From NCBI GenBank assembly GCA_030145245.1, contig JAQYWC010000082.1:62001-126000 (forward strand): DNA of 64,000 nt, written 5' to 3'. Position numbers and translations under genes: made by a program. This document shows, in pieces, positions 34,809 through 43,328 of the stretch (the stretch's first letter is position 1; each line of letters begins with the position of its first letter). The notes below the pieces were generated by a model. It was not told the DNA's origin and made no database searches. It saw only the letters and a list, made by a program, of their open reading frames with translations. Source of the stretch: Desulfobacterium sp. Its GTDB lineage: Bacteria > Desulfobacterota > Desulfobacteria > Desulfobacterales > Desulfobacteraceae.

Positions 34809-34848
34809 CAAGGACCGGGGGTTTTAAAATCCTTGAGTCCTTTTTTTT
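34808..34848 (+). terminator. Second hairpin with T8 tract before paaK
   Basis: TCAAGGA (34808-34814) can pair with TCCTTGA (34830-34836), or AAGGAC (34810-34815) with GTCCTT (34837-34842). Eight T residues follow at 34841-34848. The stems are weaker than the attenuator's. It could be a second conditional terminator or a back-up. Confidence 0.45.
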
Positions 34849-34890
34849 GGTTTTCTATCAACAGGCCCCAATGCCAAAGGAGAATCACCT

Positions 34891-36195
34891 ATGCCGATCT
34901 TCAACATGGATTTTGAAACAATGCCCCGGGAGGCCCTTAAAGCCATCCAGCTCTCACGACTGAAAACCACCCTTGAAAAGGTCTATGCCACCGTTCCCTT
35001 TTACCGTGACAGCTTTAAAAAGGCCGGCATCACGCCCCAGGATATCAACTCACTTGATGATATGCGCCGGATCCCCTTCACCACCAAGCAGGACCTGAGG
35101 GACAACTACCCCTACGGCATGTTTGCCGTTCCCATGGAAAACGTGGTCCGGATCCATGCAAGCTCAGGCACCACCGGAAGCCCCACCGTTGTCGGCTACA
35201 CCAAGCGGGACATCAAAACCTGGTCGGAACTCATGGCCAGGTGCCTTGCAGCCGGCGGCGCAACAAGCCGTGATATCCTCCACAACGCTTACGGCTACGG
35301 CCTTTTCACCGGCGGACTCGGGGTCCACTACGGCGCTGAGCGCCTGGGGGCTTCGGTGATCCCGGTCTCCGGCGGAAACACCAAGCGCCAGATCATCATC
35401 ATGAAGGATTTCAAGCCCACCATCCTCACCGGAACCCCCTCCTACATCCTTCACCTGGCTGAAGTTGCCGAGGAGATGGGGGTATCGTTCAAGGATCTGA
35501 GCTTCAAGGCCGGCATTTTCGGGGCCGAGCCCTGGTCCGAGGCAATGAGAGAGGAGATCGAATCCAAACTCGGCCTCAAGGCAATTGATATCTACGGCCT
35601 GAGCGAAATCATGGGACCCGGGGTCAGCATCGAGTGCATCCAGGCCCAGAACGGCCTGCATATTTTTGAGGATCACTTCATCCCGGAGATCATCGACCCT
35701 ATAACCGAAGAGGTGCTGCCCTACGGTGAAACAGGCGAACTTGTCTTCACCTCCATCACCAAGGAAGCCTTTCCCATCATCCGCTACAGAACCCGGGACA
35801 TCACCTCCCTGAATGCCGAACCCTGTATCTGCGGCCGAACCCATGTGCGCATGAAAAAGGTATCCGGCAGGACCGACGACATGCTGATCATCCGGGGCGT
35901 CAACGTCTTTCCATCCCAGATAGAGGACGTTCTCATGAAAAGCGAGAATATTCTCCCCCATTACCAGCTTGTGGTTGACAGATCCGGTAATCTTGATAGT
36001 CTAACGGTCAAGGTCGAGGTCAGCGACCAGATATTCTCGGATCAGATCAAGAACCTCCAGAACATGGAGGCCAAAATTTCCAAGGACATCAAGGAATATC
36101 TGGGAGTGTCTGCCAAGGTGATGCTGGTTGAGCCAAAAGCTATCGAGCGCAGCCAGGGCAAGGCCATACGGGTTATTGACAACCGAAACATTTAA
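34891..36195 (+). CDS. paaK: Phenylacetate-CoA ligase
   Basis: 434 residues, the normal PaaK length. ATP-binding motif [17 protein letters not shown], later [11 protein letters not shown] and the hinge-type ISGRTDDML-like [21 protein letters not shown], with the C-terminal lysine region [13 protein letters not shown]. It activates phenylacetate or related aryl acids to CoA thioesters in the cytoplasm. AAAGGAG stands eight bases before the ATG. The gene sits behind a Phe-codon attenuator and is followed after 23 bases by a tandem ACT protein. Regulation by Phe supply points to an anabolic salvage role rather than aromatic degradation (inference). Confidence 0.93.
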   Translation: MPIFNMDFETMPREALKAIQLSRLKTTLEKVYATVPFYRDSFKKAGITPQDINSLDDMRRIPFTTKQDLRDNYPYGMFAVPMENVVRIHASSGTTGSPTVVGYTKRDIKTWSELMARCLAAGGATSRDILHNAYGYGLFTGGLGVHYGAERLGASVIPVSGGNTKRQIIIMKDFKPTILTGTPSYILHLAEVAEEMGVSFKDLSFKAGIFGAEPWSEAMREEIESKLGLKAIDIYGLSEIMGPGVSIECIQAQNGLHIFEDHFIPEIIDPITEEVLPYGETGELVFTSITKEAFPIIRYRTRDITSLNAEPCICGRTHVRMKKVSGRTDDMLIIRGVNVFPSQIEDVLMKSENILPHYQLVVDRSGNLDSLTVKVEVSDQIFSDQIKNLQNMEAKISKDIKEYLGVSAKVMLVEPKAIERSQGKAIRVIDNRNI

Positions 36196-36218
36196 AAGAA
36201 AAAAGGAGGTAAACTGAT

Positions 36219-36650
36219 ATGCGAGCCGAGCAGATATCAATATTTCTGGAGAACAAGGCCGGGCGCCTTGCAGAGGTCACTGCCATACTCAGGGATGCAG
36301 ACGTCAACATAAGGGCGCTCTCCCTTGCCGATACAACGGATTTCGGAATCCTGAGGCTGATCGTCAATGACAACCATCGGGCGGAAGAGATCCTTAAAAA
36401 AGAGGGTTTCACCGTAGGCAAGACCAACGTGATCGCCGTGGAGGTTGACGACAATCCCGGCGGACTCAACCAGGTTCTGGACCCCCTCACCAGCGAAGGG
36501 ATCAATGTGGAATACATGTACGCCTTTGCCAACCCCAACCGGAAAAACGCCATCATGATCTTCCGGTTTGACAACATTGACAAGGCTATCAAGATCCTGG
36601 CCAAAAACAACATCGCTGTGATCAAGGGCGAGGATGTCTACAACCTCTAA
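36219..36650 (+). CDS. Tandem ACT-domain amino-acid-binding protein
   Basis: 143 residues made of two ACT domains: the first starts [29 protein letters not shown] and the second [33 protein letters not shown] domains bind amino acids at the interface between domains. Stand-alone tandem ACT proteins are commonly found next to paaK and indolepyruvate ferredoxin oxidoreductase genes in anaerobes (family knowledge). AAAGGAGGT lies eight bases before the ATG. Here it is the second gene of the Phe-attenuated unit and could sense Phe or another aromatic amino acid to adjust the ligase. Confidence 0.88.
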   Translation: MRAEQISIFLENKAGRLAEVTAILRDADVNIRALSLADTTDFGILRLIVNDNHRAEEILKKEGFTVGKTNVIAVEVDDNPGGLNQVLDPLTSEGINVEYMYAFANPNRKNAIMIFRFDNIDKAIKILAKNNIAVIKGEDVYNL

Positions 36651-36656
36651 TGGTAC

Positions 36657-36714
36657 TTCGCAGATGACTTGACCCCGGCCTTATCGATAAGGGTCTCAAG
36701 TCGTCGGCTGCGAA
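36657..36714. repeat. Imperfect long inverted repeat after the ACT gene
   Basis: TTCGCAG (36657-36663) and GACTTGA (36666-36672) pair with TCAAGTC (36695-36701) and CTGCGAA (36708-36714). The stem is interrupted by an asymmetric bulge. It precedes the main terminator and may protect the transcript 3' end. Confidence 0.35.
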
Positions 36715-36730
36715 CCCCAGGGTTCATCCA

Positions 36731-36779
36731 AAACAACAATGGCCGGTCCGGGAATTTCCCGGGCCGGCCATTGTTGTTT
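36731..36779. terminator. Bidirectional terminator between paaK-ACT and rnf operons
   Basis: A stem of more than 20 bp (AAACAACAATGGCCGG arm with its complement, one mismatch) around a tiny loop at 36753-36757. It is A-rich on one side and T-rich on the other, so it can end transcripts from both converging operons. Confidence 0.85.
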
Positions 36780-36799
36780 GTTATGTTTGTAACCGGGGG

Positions 36800-37621
36800 T
36801 TAGTCCGCGTTTTTCCCTATAAACCCGATACAATCCTTGGGACACTTCTCAAGGCCTTCAACCGCCGACTCCTCATTCTCTGCCCTGTAGGCATCGGTAT
36901 CTGCCACGGCCATGTTCTTATCCATGGTAAAGATGTCAGAGACCTTGACACAGGCCTTGCAGCCGATGCAGCCCTTGGTGCAGACGGTTGTAACGTCCTT
37001 GCCCTTGTCCAGGTTGGAACAGAGCACCGAGGGAATTTTATCCTCGTGGAAGTCGGTCATGGAGATGATCAATCTCGGGCACGCCTTGACGCAGGCACCG
37101 CAACCGATGCACTTGTCGTAGTCCACCACGGCAAGTCCGTCCTCAATGTGGATGGCGTCGTACTGGCAGACGCTTACACAGTCGCCAAACCCCAGGCAAC
37201 CAAAGGTACAGCCCTGGACCCCGGCCACAAGGTTTGCAGCGGCGCACCGCATTTCACCCTTGTATTCGGTTCTGCCCTTGCGCTCTTCAAAACGGGCGCC
37301 GCAATGGACCACGGGACGATTGGGAACCGAGTCCCCCACATCCACGCCCATGATGCCGGCAACCTCGATGGCGCAGCCTTCACCACCCACCGGGCACTTG
37401 TTTACCGGGGCGTTATCCGCCACCACGGCAACGGCATATTCGCTGCAGCCAAGATAACCGCAGCCGCCGCAATTAGCGCCGGGAAGGGCTTCCAACACCG
37501 CCTCGACCTTTTCATCCACCTCAACATGGAACTTCTTGTTGGCCCATCCAAGTATGTATGACATGATCACTGCCATGCCAAGCATGGTCACGGCAGCGAT
37601 GCCTATGGTTATTTCAATCAT
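36800..37621 (-). CDS. rnfB: Rnf complex ferredoxin-like subunit RnfB
   Basis: 273 residues. One N-terminal membrane helix (about 4-25) is followed by the four-Fe cluster motif [13 protein letters not shown]. Then come two ferredoxin-type motif sets: [15 protein letters not shown], and [12 protein letters not shown] paired with [10 protein letters not shown]. RnfB takes electrons from ferredoxin on the cytoplasmic side and passes them to RnfC. It is the last gene of the rnfCDGEAB operon, overlapping rnfA by 8 bases, and ends before the bidirectional terminator. Confidence 0.95.
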   Translation of the reverse strand: MIEITIGIAAVTMLGMAVIMSYILGWANKKFHVEVDEKVEAVLEALPGANCGGCGYLGCSEYAVAVVADNAPVNKCPVGGEGCAIEVAGIMGVDVGDSVPNRPVVHCGARFEERKGRTEYKGEMRCAAANLVAGVQGCTFGCLGFGDCVSVCQYDAIHIEDGLAVVDYDKCIGCGACVKACPRLIISMTDFHEDKIPSVLCSNLDKGKDVTTVCTKGCIGCKACVKVSDIFTMDKNMAVADTDAYRAENEESAVEGLEKCPKDCIGFIGKNAD

Positions 37622-38405
37622 TGATACCTCGAATCTGCTGGTGTAAGTTGGGTTCGATCATTGCCGTCTGAACCTGTTCCACGGAGATCTCCATGGCCAC
37701 TTCCCCACCCGGTGTGATCGCCTTTCTGAGGCCTGAATCCACGCCGGTAAATCCCATGAAGGCCAAAGCGAGAATGCCGCCCACAACAAGTGTGATGGCA
37801 GCGCCCTTGAACGGCTCGGGCACGTCGCACAGGTCAAGATCCTCACGGATGCCGGACATGATCACGATGGCAATGGTGAAGCCGAGGCCGCCGAAGAGGG
37901 CCAGGGTCAGGGACCGTCCAAGATCCCAGGCATCCGCCGGGTTCTCAACCCCTGCCACGTTGCTCATGATGGTGAGGCAGGCAAAGAGGATGGCGCAGTT
38001 GGTGGTGATCAAGGGAAGGAACACACCAAAGGATTTGTACAATGCCGGAAAGAATTTCCTCACATACATCTCAACAAACTGAACCGATGAGGAGATGGAG
38101 AAGATATAGACAATGTAGCTCAGCACGGTGAGATCAATGGTCGCCGCAGCCTCCTTGGACACGAAAAAGCCTGCGATAAAGGAGGAAAGCGGAGCGCCGG
38201 GGATCAACACCATGGTGGTGATGGTCCAACTCAGAAACGCCGCGATGCTGATAACAAAGGTAACGGCACATCCCATGCCGAATGCCATGTCAACCCGGCG
38301 GGACACACCGATGAAGGGGCAGATACCCACAAAATAATAGAGAACAAAGTTGTTGATAACCGCCGCGCTCAGGGCGATCAGAAATATATCAATAATGTAG
38401 TTCAT
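37614..38405 (-). CDS. rnfA: Rnf complex membrane subunit RnfA, extended form
   Basis: 263 residues against about 193 for E. coli RsxA. The core membrane protein is intact, with [18 protein letters not shown] and [16 protein letters not shown]; the two Cys are ligands of the intramembrane FeS cluster shared with RnfE. Two additions are visible: about 24 residues after the second helix (around [20 protein letters not shown]) and a C-terminal hydrophilic tail of about 38 residues. Its start overlaps the rnfE stop (ATGA) with AGGAGG upstream. Confidence 0.93.
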   Translation of the reverse strand: MNYIIDIFLIALSAAVINNFVLYYFVGICPFIGVSRRVDMAFGMGCAVTFVISIAAFLSWTITTMVLIPGAPLSSFIAGFFVSKEAAATIDLTVLSYIVYIFSISSSVQFVEMYVRKFFPALYKSFGVFLPLITTNCAILFACLTIMSNVAGVENPADAWDLGRSLTLALFGGLGFTIAIVIMSGIREDLDLCDVPEPFKGAAITLVVGGILALAFMGFTGVDSGLRKAITPGGEVAMEISVEQVQTAMIEPNLHQQIRGIND

Positions 38406-39019
38406 ATGCTTCCTCCTGATTTACGCGCGGAGTACCAGTTGACCAACCCCAGGAGAAGCCCGAGGGTGATAAAGGCCCCCGGAGGCAGTACCATGATGAC
38501 CCAGTCAGGCCAGGCCGCGGGCAGCAGCTGGTAACCGAAGAGACCGCCGGTGCCGAGGAGTTCCCTTACCGCTGCAATACTTGCCAGGGCAAGACCGAAT
38601 CCCAGGGACTGTCCCAGGGCGTCGGAGGCCGCAACAAACGGACCCTGCTTGGACGCACACACTTCGCAGCGACAGATGATGAGGCAGTTAACGATGATCA
38701 AGGGGATATAGGGTCCCAGGGTCTTGCTCATCTGGTAGAGATAGGCGGCCAGCACCCTGTCCGCAATGGTCACAAATGTTGCGATGGTCAGGGTAAAGAT
38801 GACGATTCGAAGATGGGGCTTGAGCAAATTCCGGAGCAGGCTGATCACCACGTTGGCGCAGACAAGCACAAATGCTACGGAACACGCCATGGTGATGGCC
38901 GGTTTCATTCCATTGGTAACGGCCAGGGTCGGGCAAAGCCCGAGGAGCTGGCGGTACACCGGGTTTTCCGGCAGGATACCCTGCAGGAACCTCTCGGTGG
39001 CTGTTGGTTGATCTGCCAT
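38402..39019 (-). CDS. rnfE: Rnf complex membrane subunit RnfE
   Basis: 205 residues. It has [16 protein letters not shown] in the first membrane helix and [21 protein letters not shown] in the middle, carrying the conserved cysteines that together with RnfA bind the intramembrane FeS cluster. Several further hydrophobic segments follow. It is part of the membrane core that couples electron transfer from ferredoxin to NAD with Na+ or H+ translocation. Its start overlaps the rnfG stop codon by one base (TAATG). Confidence 0.94.
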   Translation of the reverse strand: MADQPTATERFLQGILPENPVYRQLLGLCPTLAVTNGMKPAITMACSVAFVLVCANVVISLLRNLLKPHLRIVIFTLTIATFVTIADRVLAAYLYQMSKTLGPYIPLIIVNCLIICRCEVCASKQGPFVAASDALGQSLGFGLALASIAAVRELLGTGGLFGYQLLPAAWPDWVIMVLPPGAFITLGLLLGLVNWYSARKSGGSI

Positions 39020-39672
39020 TACTGGACCCCCTTCCCGTCTGAATCTTTCAATTGAGCCACCTGGGGTTTCAGATCAGAAACCGCCTGGTTTACAAGTTTG
39101 GTTACGGCCTTCGAAGAGATGGTTGCACCGGAGATGGCATCGATCTCATTGACCCCGCCCGTTGCCAGCTTTACCACCTTAAAGGGCGTGGCAGTGTCTT
39201 TGTTGCCGTACTGGGCCCGCCAAGCGTCTTCCACGATCTTGTTACCAAGACCGGGGGTCTCCTTCTGATCCAGGATAAAGAGGCCGGTGACTTTCCCTGC
39301 ATCGGCATCCATGCCCACCAGGAGCTCTATTTTGTCAGCATAGCCCTGACCCTTGGTCTTTGCCACCCAGCCCGCCGGGGTACCATCCTTGAAGTCCGCC
39401 TTGTAAAGGGTGTAGTACTTCGTTACCGGACCCTTTTCAACGGCAACGGTGTTGGGGGTGATCACAAGGGTCTCGCCCTTGGCCGTGAGTTCATCTGCGG
39501 CCTGCTGGCCGAGGATCACCACAGGGACCTTTTCCAGGGTCTCCTTTAATTTGTTCTCTTCGATCTTTGGCCCCAGGGCCGCCTGGACCCCGGCAAGTGA
39601 CATGCCAAAGATCAGGGCCAGCAGCAAAACAAGCCAGGCCTGGCCCAGGTTTGTCCTTAAAATAGCTTTCAT
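39019..39672 (-). CDS. rnfG: Rnf complex FMN-binding subunit RnfG
   Basis: 217 residues. The start at 39672 (MKAILRTNLG) is preferred: GGGAG lies nine bases before it, while an ATG three codons earlier directly abuts that site. One N-terminal membrane helix (AWLVLLLALIFGMSLAG) precedes the periplasmic domain. The covalent FMN attachment motif is SGATISS, with Thr as attachment residue. It accepts electrons within the membrane/periplasmic branch of the complex. Confidence 0.94.
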   Translation of the reverse strand: MKAILRTNLGQAWLVLLLALIFGMSLAGVQAALGPKIEENKLKETLEKVPVVILGQQAADELTAKGETLVITPNTVAVEKGPVTKYYTLYKADFKDGTPAGWVAKTKGQGYADKIELLVGMDADAGKVTGLFILDQKETPGLGNKIVEDAWRAQYGNKDTATPFKVVKLATGGVNEIDAISGATISSKAVTKLVNQAVSDLKPQVAQLKDSDGKGVQ

Positions 39673-39673
39673 A

Positions 39674-40660
39674 TCAGGCATCTCCCATCGGGTGTGGTAT
39701 GGTCCATCGGTTAATCAGGGGAGTCACGGCGTTCATCAGAAGAATCGCAAACATCACGCCTTCGGGATATCCGCTGAAGAGCCTGATGATCATGACAAGT
39801 GCGCCTACGCCTACACCGAAGATAAACTTGCCCCTGGGGGTCAGGGGAGAGGTGACAGGATCGGTGGCAATGAAAAAGGCGCCAAAGAGCAGGGCTCCGC
39901 CAAAGAGATGATGGAGCAGGACATGGCCGCCTGCACCTGCGGCAAAGTCAGCCAGACCTGCAAGAACAACCACGCAGGAGAGAACACCTGCGGGAATCTC
40001 CCAGGAAGCGGTCCGCCGGATGCAGAGGAAGATCCCGCCGATGAGGGCGGCAAGTGCGCTTGTCTCACCTATTGACCCGTTGGTAAACCCGAAAAAGAGA
40101 TCAAACACCGGGGTTGCGATACCGCTGCCCTTAAAGGCGTTCAACGGGGTTGCCTGGGAAATGGCATCCACTACACCTGCCGGGTTTTCATAGGCGCCGG
40201 CGCCCATGAGACTTGCAAAGGCGATCATCACAAATGCGCGACCAACCATTGCCGGGTTAAAGATGTTCATGCCAAGGCCGCCAAAGATGATCTTGCCGAT
40301 ACCCATGGCCACTACGGAGGCAAGGGCGCCGACATACCAGGGGGCCGTGCCCGGAAGGGACAGGGCAAGGATGATGCCGGTAACGACTGCGGAACAGTCT
40401 GTCAGTGTAATCTTTTTTCCACGCATGGAGACAAACAGGGCCTCGCTTGCAAGACAGGCGACCACGCAGACAACAAGCTGCTTGACTGCGTACCCCCTGA
40501 ACACAAAAACGGACATGGCCACAAGGGGCACAAGGGCTATGAGGACATCTGTCATCATCCGTTTTGTGGTAAACGTCATGTCAGATACGTGGGGTGAAGG
40601 GGCTACGTTAAGGGTTGGTCCCTCGAGCCCCGCTCCCTCTATTTCACTTATTTTTGACAA
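39674..40660 (-). CDS. rnfD: Rnf complex membrane subunit RnfD
   Basis: 328 residues reading from a TTG start at 40660 with AAAGGAG eight bases upstream. Multiple membrane helices are present. The FMN-attachment region reads VDAISQATPLNAF; the usual SGAT is SQAT but the Thr is kept. The typical GPWYVG-like PGTAPWYVGALASVVAMGIGKIIFGGLGMNIFNPAM block and the late SGYPEGVMFAILLMNAVTPLI are there. It anchors the second covalent FMN and forms the ion path. Second gene of the operon. Confidence 0.94.
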   Translation of the reverse strand: MSKISEIEGAGLEGPTLNVAPSPHVSDMTFTTKRMMTDVLIALVPLVAMSVFVFRGYAVKQLVVCVVACLASEALFVSMRGKKITLTDCSAVVTGIILALSLPGTAPWYVGALASVVAMGIGKIIFGGLGMNIFNPAMVGRAFVMIAFASLMGAGAYENPAGVVDAISQATPLNAFKGSGIATPVFDLFFGFTNGSIGETSALAALIGGIFLCIRRTASWEIPAGVLSCVVVLAGLADFAAGAGGHVLLHHLFGGALLFGAFFIATDPVTSPLTPRGKFIFGVGVGALVMIIRLFSGYPEGVMFAILLMNAVTPLINRWTIPHPMGDA

Positions 40661-40697
40661 TATGCCAACTCCTTTCCTATGGACTCCGTTAGGGCCA

Positions 40698-42068
40698 TCA
40701 TTTTTTCATGGCGGCTGCGACCTGGGCCTTTCCCGTGCGAATCAACTGGACAAGCTTGATGCTGGCGGGACAGACATAGGTACAACTACCGCACTCAAAA
40801 CAGGCATTAATATTATACTGGCGGGCGAGTTCCGGATTCTGGTACCGTGCCGCCATGGCAAGCTTTGTGGGAACAAGATTCATGGGGCAGGCATCAACGC
40901 AACGTCCGCAGCGCACACATGAGGTCTCCTCGCCCCGGGCCGCCTCGGCGTGGGTGAGGATGGTAATTCCGCTGGTTCCTTTTGTCACCGGCGTGTTCAG
41001 ATCTGAAAAAGCAAATCCCATCATTGGACCGCCGGCGATGATCCTTGCCGCGTCCCTGGTCAATCCGCCGCAATAGTCGATCAGCTCGCCCATGGTGATC
41101 CCGATGGGAACAAACAGGTTCTTGGGGTTGGCAATACCACCGCCGGTGACGCTCACGACCCTGTGGGTCAGGGGACCTTTTTTGATCACGGCCCGTGCCA
41201 CGGCGGCCATGGTACCGACATTGCTCATGGCAACACCCACAGCGGAGGGCAGTCCGCCCAGGGGCACTTCCAGGTCGAGAACCGCTTTTACCAGCTGCTT
41301 CTCACTTCCCTGGGGATACTTTGTCTTGACCACGGCAACCTGGACAACGGTGTTTTGAGTCGCTGATTCCAGGGCCTCGATGGCCTCGGGCTTGTTGTCC
41401 TCGACGCAGATGAAGATCTCCTTTGCCGAAACAGCCCTTCCAGCCAGCAGCGCTCCTGCAACAATGGCGTGGGGGGCCTCCTTCATGATCCTGTAGTCAC
41501 AGGTCAGGTAGGGCTCACACTCACATCCGTTGACCAGCAGGGTGTCGATGAGCTGCTTGTCGCTGGGCATCACCTTTACGTGGGTGGGAAAGGCAGCGCC
41601 ACCCAGGCCGACGATGCCGGCAGCATGGATCAGCTTTGAGATCTCATCCGGGGCGTAATCAGGGATGGTGGAAAGGGACCAGTCCGTATCGGTCATCTCC
41701 TTCCACAAATCCTCCGGATCCACCTGGTCACCGTCGGTCTTGATCTCAATGGCCGGCAGATGCCGACCGTTGGCAAGGGTCACGACCGTGTTTTTTTTCA
41801 CCTTTCCTGCCACCGGGGAGTGGAGGGCGGCCGAAACAAACGCCTGCCCCTTCCCGACCATTTCGCCGCAGGTCACCATCTGCTTCGGTTTTACCACCGG
41901 TTCGCAGGGTGCGCCAATGTGCTGGAGCAGGGGAAGTACTACCTTGCCTGGATTGGGTAGCACTTCAACTTCAGCTCCAGCAGAATAAAACTTGTTGTCA
42001 GGAGGATGAATCCCGTGGGGAAAACTCCCTTTTCCTGGAAACTCTTCTTTTGACCCGAAAAAACCCAT
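40698..42068 (-). CDS. rnfC: Rnf complex NADH/FMN/FeS subunit RnfC
   Basis: 456 residues, the cytoplasmic subunit that exchanges electrons with NAD. The N-terminal part resembles NuoF/Nqo1 with the glycine-rich GIVGLGGAAFPTHVK, then CECEPYLTCDYR. The C-terminal part carries two four-Fe clusters: CVRCGRCVDACPMN and CFECGSCTYVCPA. First gene of the rnfCDGEAB order used by many anaerobes. The ribosome site before ATG 42068 is poor (GGAG 13 bases away), so the exact start is less certain. Confidence 0.95.
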   Translation of the reverse strand: MGFFGSKEEFPGKGSFPHGIHPPDNKFYSAGAEVEVLPNPGKVVLPLLQHIGAPCEPVVKPKQMVTCGEMVGKGQAFVSAALHSPVAGKVKKNTVVTLANGRHLPAIEIKTDGDQVDPEDLWKEMTDTDWSLSTIPDYAPDEISKLIHAAGIVGLGGAAFPTHVKVMPSDKQLIDTLLVNGCECEPYLTCDYRIMKEAPHAIVAGALLAGRAVSAKEIFICVEDNKPEAIEALESATQNTVVQVAVVKTKYPQGSEKQLVKAVLDLEVPLGGLPSAVGVAMSNVGTMAAVARAVIKKGPLTHRVVSVTGGGIANPKNLFVPIGITMGELIDYCGGLTRDAARIIAGGPMMGFAFSDLNTPVTKGTSGITILTHAEAARGEETSCVRCGRCVDACPMNLVPTKLAMAARYQNPELARQYNINACFECGSCTYVCPASIKLVQLIRTGKAQVAAAMKK

Positions 42069-42190
42069 AATTTTTCAATCGCTCCACCAGATTTTTCAAT
42101 CTGCATCTATGGTTAATCTATAGCTAACAGAGAAGTAGTTTCCATAGCAGCAACTGGAGCGGGTGTCAAGCCAAAAGCTATTGAGTTATT

Positions 42191-43090
42191 CTATTGAACG
42201 ACCCAGACCACCTGGTTTCCGGCAGCCTGAAAAATCTTCTCCCCCACCCTTCCCATGAGAAAGTTTTTAAGGAAGGTGAGGTTCCTGCGCCCGATCACGA
42301 TGCTCTCATACCCACCCTTCCGGGCCCTGTCGACGATATTTTCCGTCAGATCGCCGTCGGTTGATATCACCTCGCAGGTAAGCTGGTCGTCGGTAAACCC
42401 GGCACTGGTAAGGCATTCTACAGATTGTTTAAAGAAGGGATCGGTCTCCTCAAGCGTATGCTTTTCGCCATTGGAGGGGGTTTTTGAGGCGTGGCAGAGC
42501 AGAAGGCGATATCCCTTGCTGTCAATGAGCTGGCCCATGCGCCGGACACCCTCCAACACCTCACGGGTACCGTCAAAGGCGACCAGGACATCCTTTTGCT
42601 TAGGAATTCCGCCGACAACGATGAGGGGAATGCTCTTTATCTTTCCAAGAAGTTTTGTGGGAACGCTTCCAACAAATAGGTCCTTGAGCCTGGAGTACCC
42701 TTTCCTGCCCACCACCACAGCATCATATCCCATGCGGGACTCCTCAACGATATCCCGGACTACCCCCTGGTCCTTGGTGTGGATTTTTGTCGTCACGGCC
42801 TCCTGGGGAAAGCCCTCGCTCAACAGGATATCATTGGCCTTTGCCATGCACTCCTTGACAAGTTTGTACCGCTCCGTCATGCTGGCCCTTATTTCCGGGG
42901 TCTTGAACCTGAAGTCCAGGTCCTTTTCCATGTGCCAGAAGGATCTGGGAATCTTGCTCTCCACATAGAAAGCAACGACTTCTGTTTTATCAGGGGGAAA
43001 AACCATTCCAACGTACCGGGCGGCGTCTAGGGCAAGTTCCGAGCCATCATAGGCCAGCAATACTCTAAATTTTGTTTGTTCCATGTTCAT
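42191..43090 (-). CDS. Tandem universal stress protein (two UspA domains)
   Basis: 299 residues with two UspA domains. The first ends with the ATP-binding-type block DAVVVGRKGYSRLKDLFVGSVPTKLL, matching GxxG..GS; the second ends with ESIVIGRRNLTFLKNFLMGRVGEKIF. A further ATG two codons in (43084) has better spacing to GGGAG and is an equally good start. Such proteins bind nucleotide and respond to stress or starvation; nothing here shows the specific role. It follows the rnf promoter region on the same strand. Confidence 0.9.
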   Translation of the reverse strand: MNMEQTKFRVLLAYDGSELALDAARYVGMVFPPDKTEVVAFYVESKIPRSFWHMEKDLDFRFKTPEIRASMTERYKLVKECMAKANDILLSEGFPQEAVTTKIHTKDQGVVRDIVEESRMGYDAVVVGRKGYSRLKDLFVGSVPTKLLGKIKSIPLIVVGGIPKQKDVLVAFDGTREVLEGVRRMGQLIDSKGYRLLLCHASKTPSNGEKHTLEETDPFFKQSVECLTSAGFTDDQLTCEVISTDGDLTENIVDRARKGGYESIVIGRRNLTFLKNFLMGRVGEKIFQAAGNQVVWVVQ

Positions 43091-43134
43091 TTTCTCCCAG
43101 CTTTAACCATTAAAAAGGCACCTTGCTTTTCATC

Positions 43135-43166
43135 TGACACCCCGTATCCATGGACAGAGGGTGTCA
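43135..43166. promoter_or_regulatory. Inverted repeat upstream of the UspA gene
   Basis: TGACACCC (43135-43142) and GGGTGTCA (43159-43166) separated by 16 bases, in the divergent gap between the usp and MFS genes. There is no T-run; a DNA-binding site is more likely than a terminator. Confidence 0.4.
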
Positions 43167-43328
43167 AGTCTACGAGCAAAGCATGAAGAATAATATGAAA
43201 TAACAAACCAACATCACTTTATACTCTGAATTCGAGTAAGGCAAGAACCCTTGGAAAAAATTTTCAGGTCCTTGACATCTTCGATTTTGCATGATGAAAC
43301 CAGGGAAAACTTGAAACAAGGAGCCAAT

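Noticed and set aside
34629-34811. A 60-codon minus-strand ORF across the paaK leader
   Set aside because: It lies entirely antisense to the leader ORF and attenuator stems; the palindromic stems create open frames on both strands and it lacks a ribosome site.
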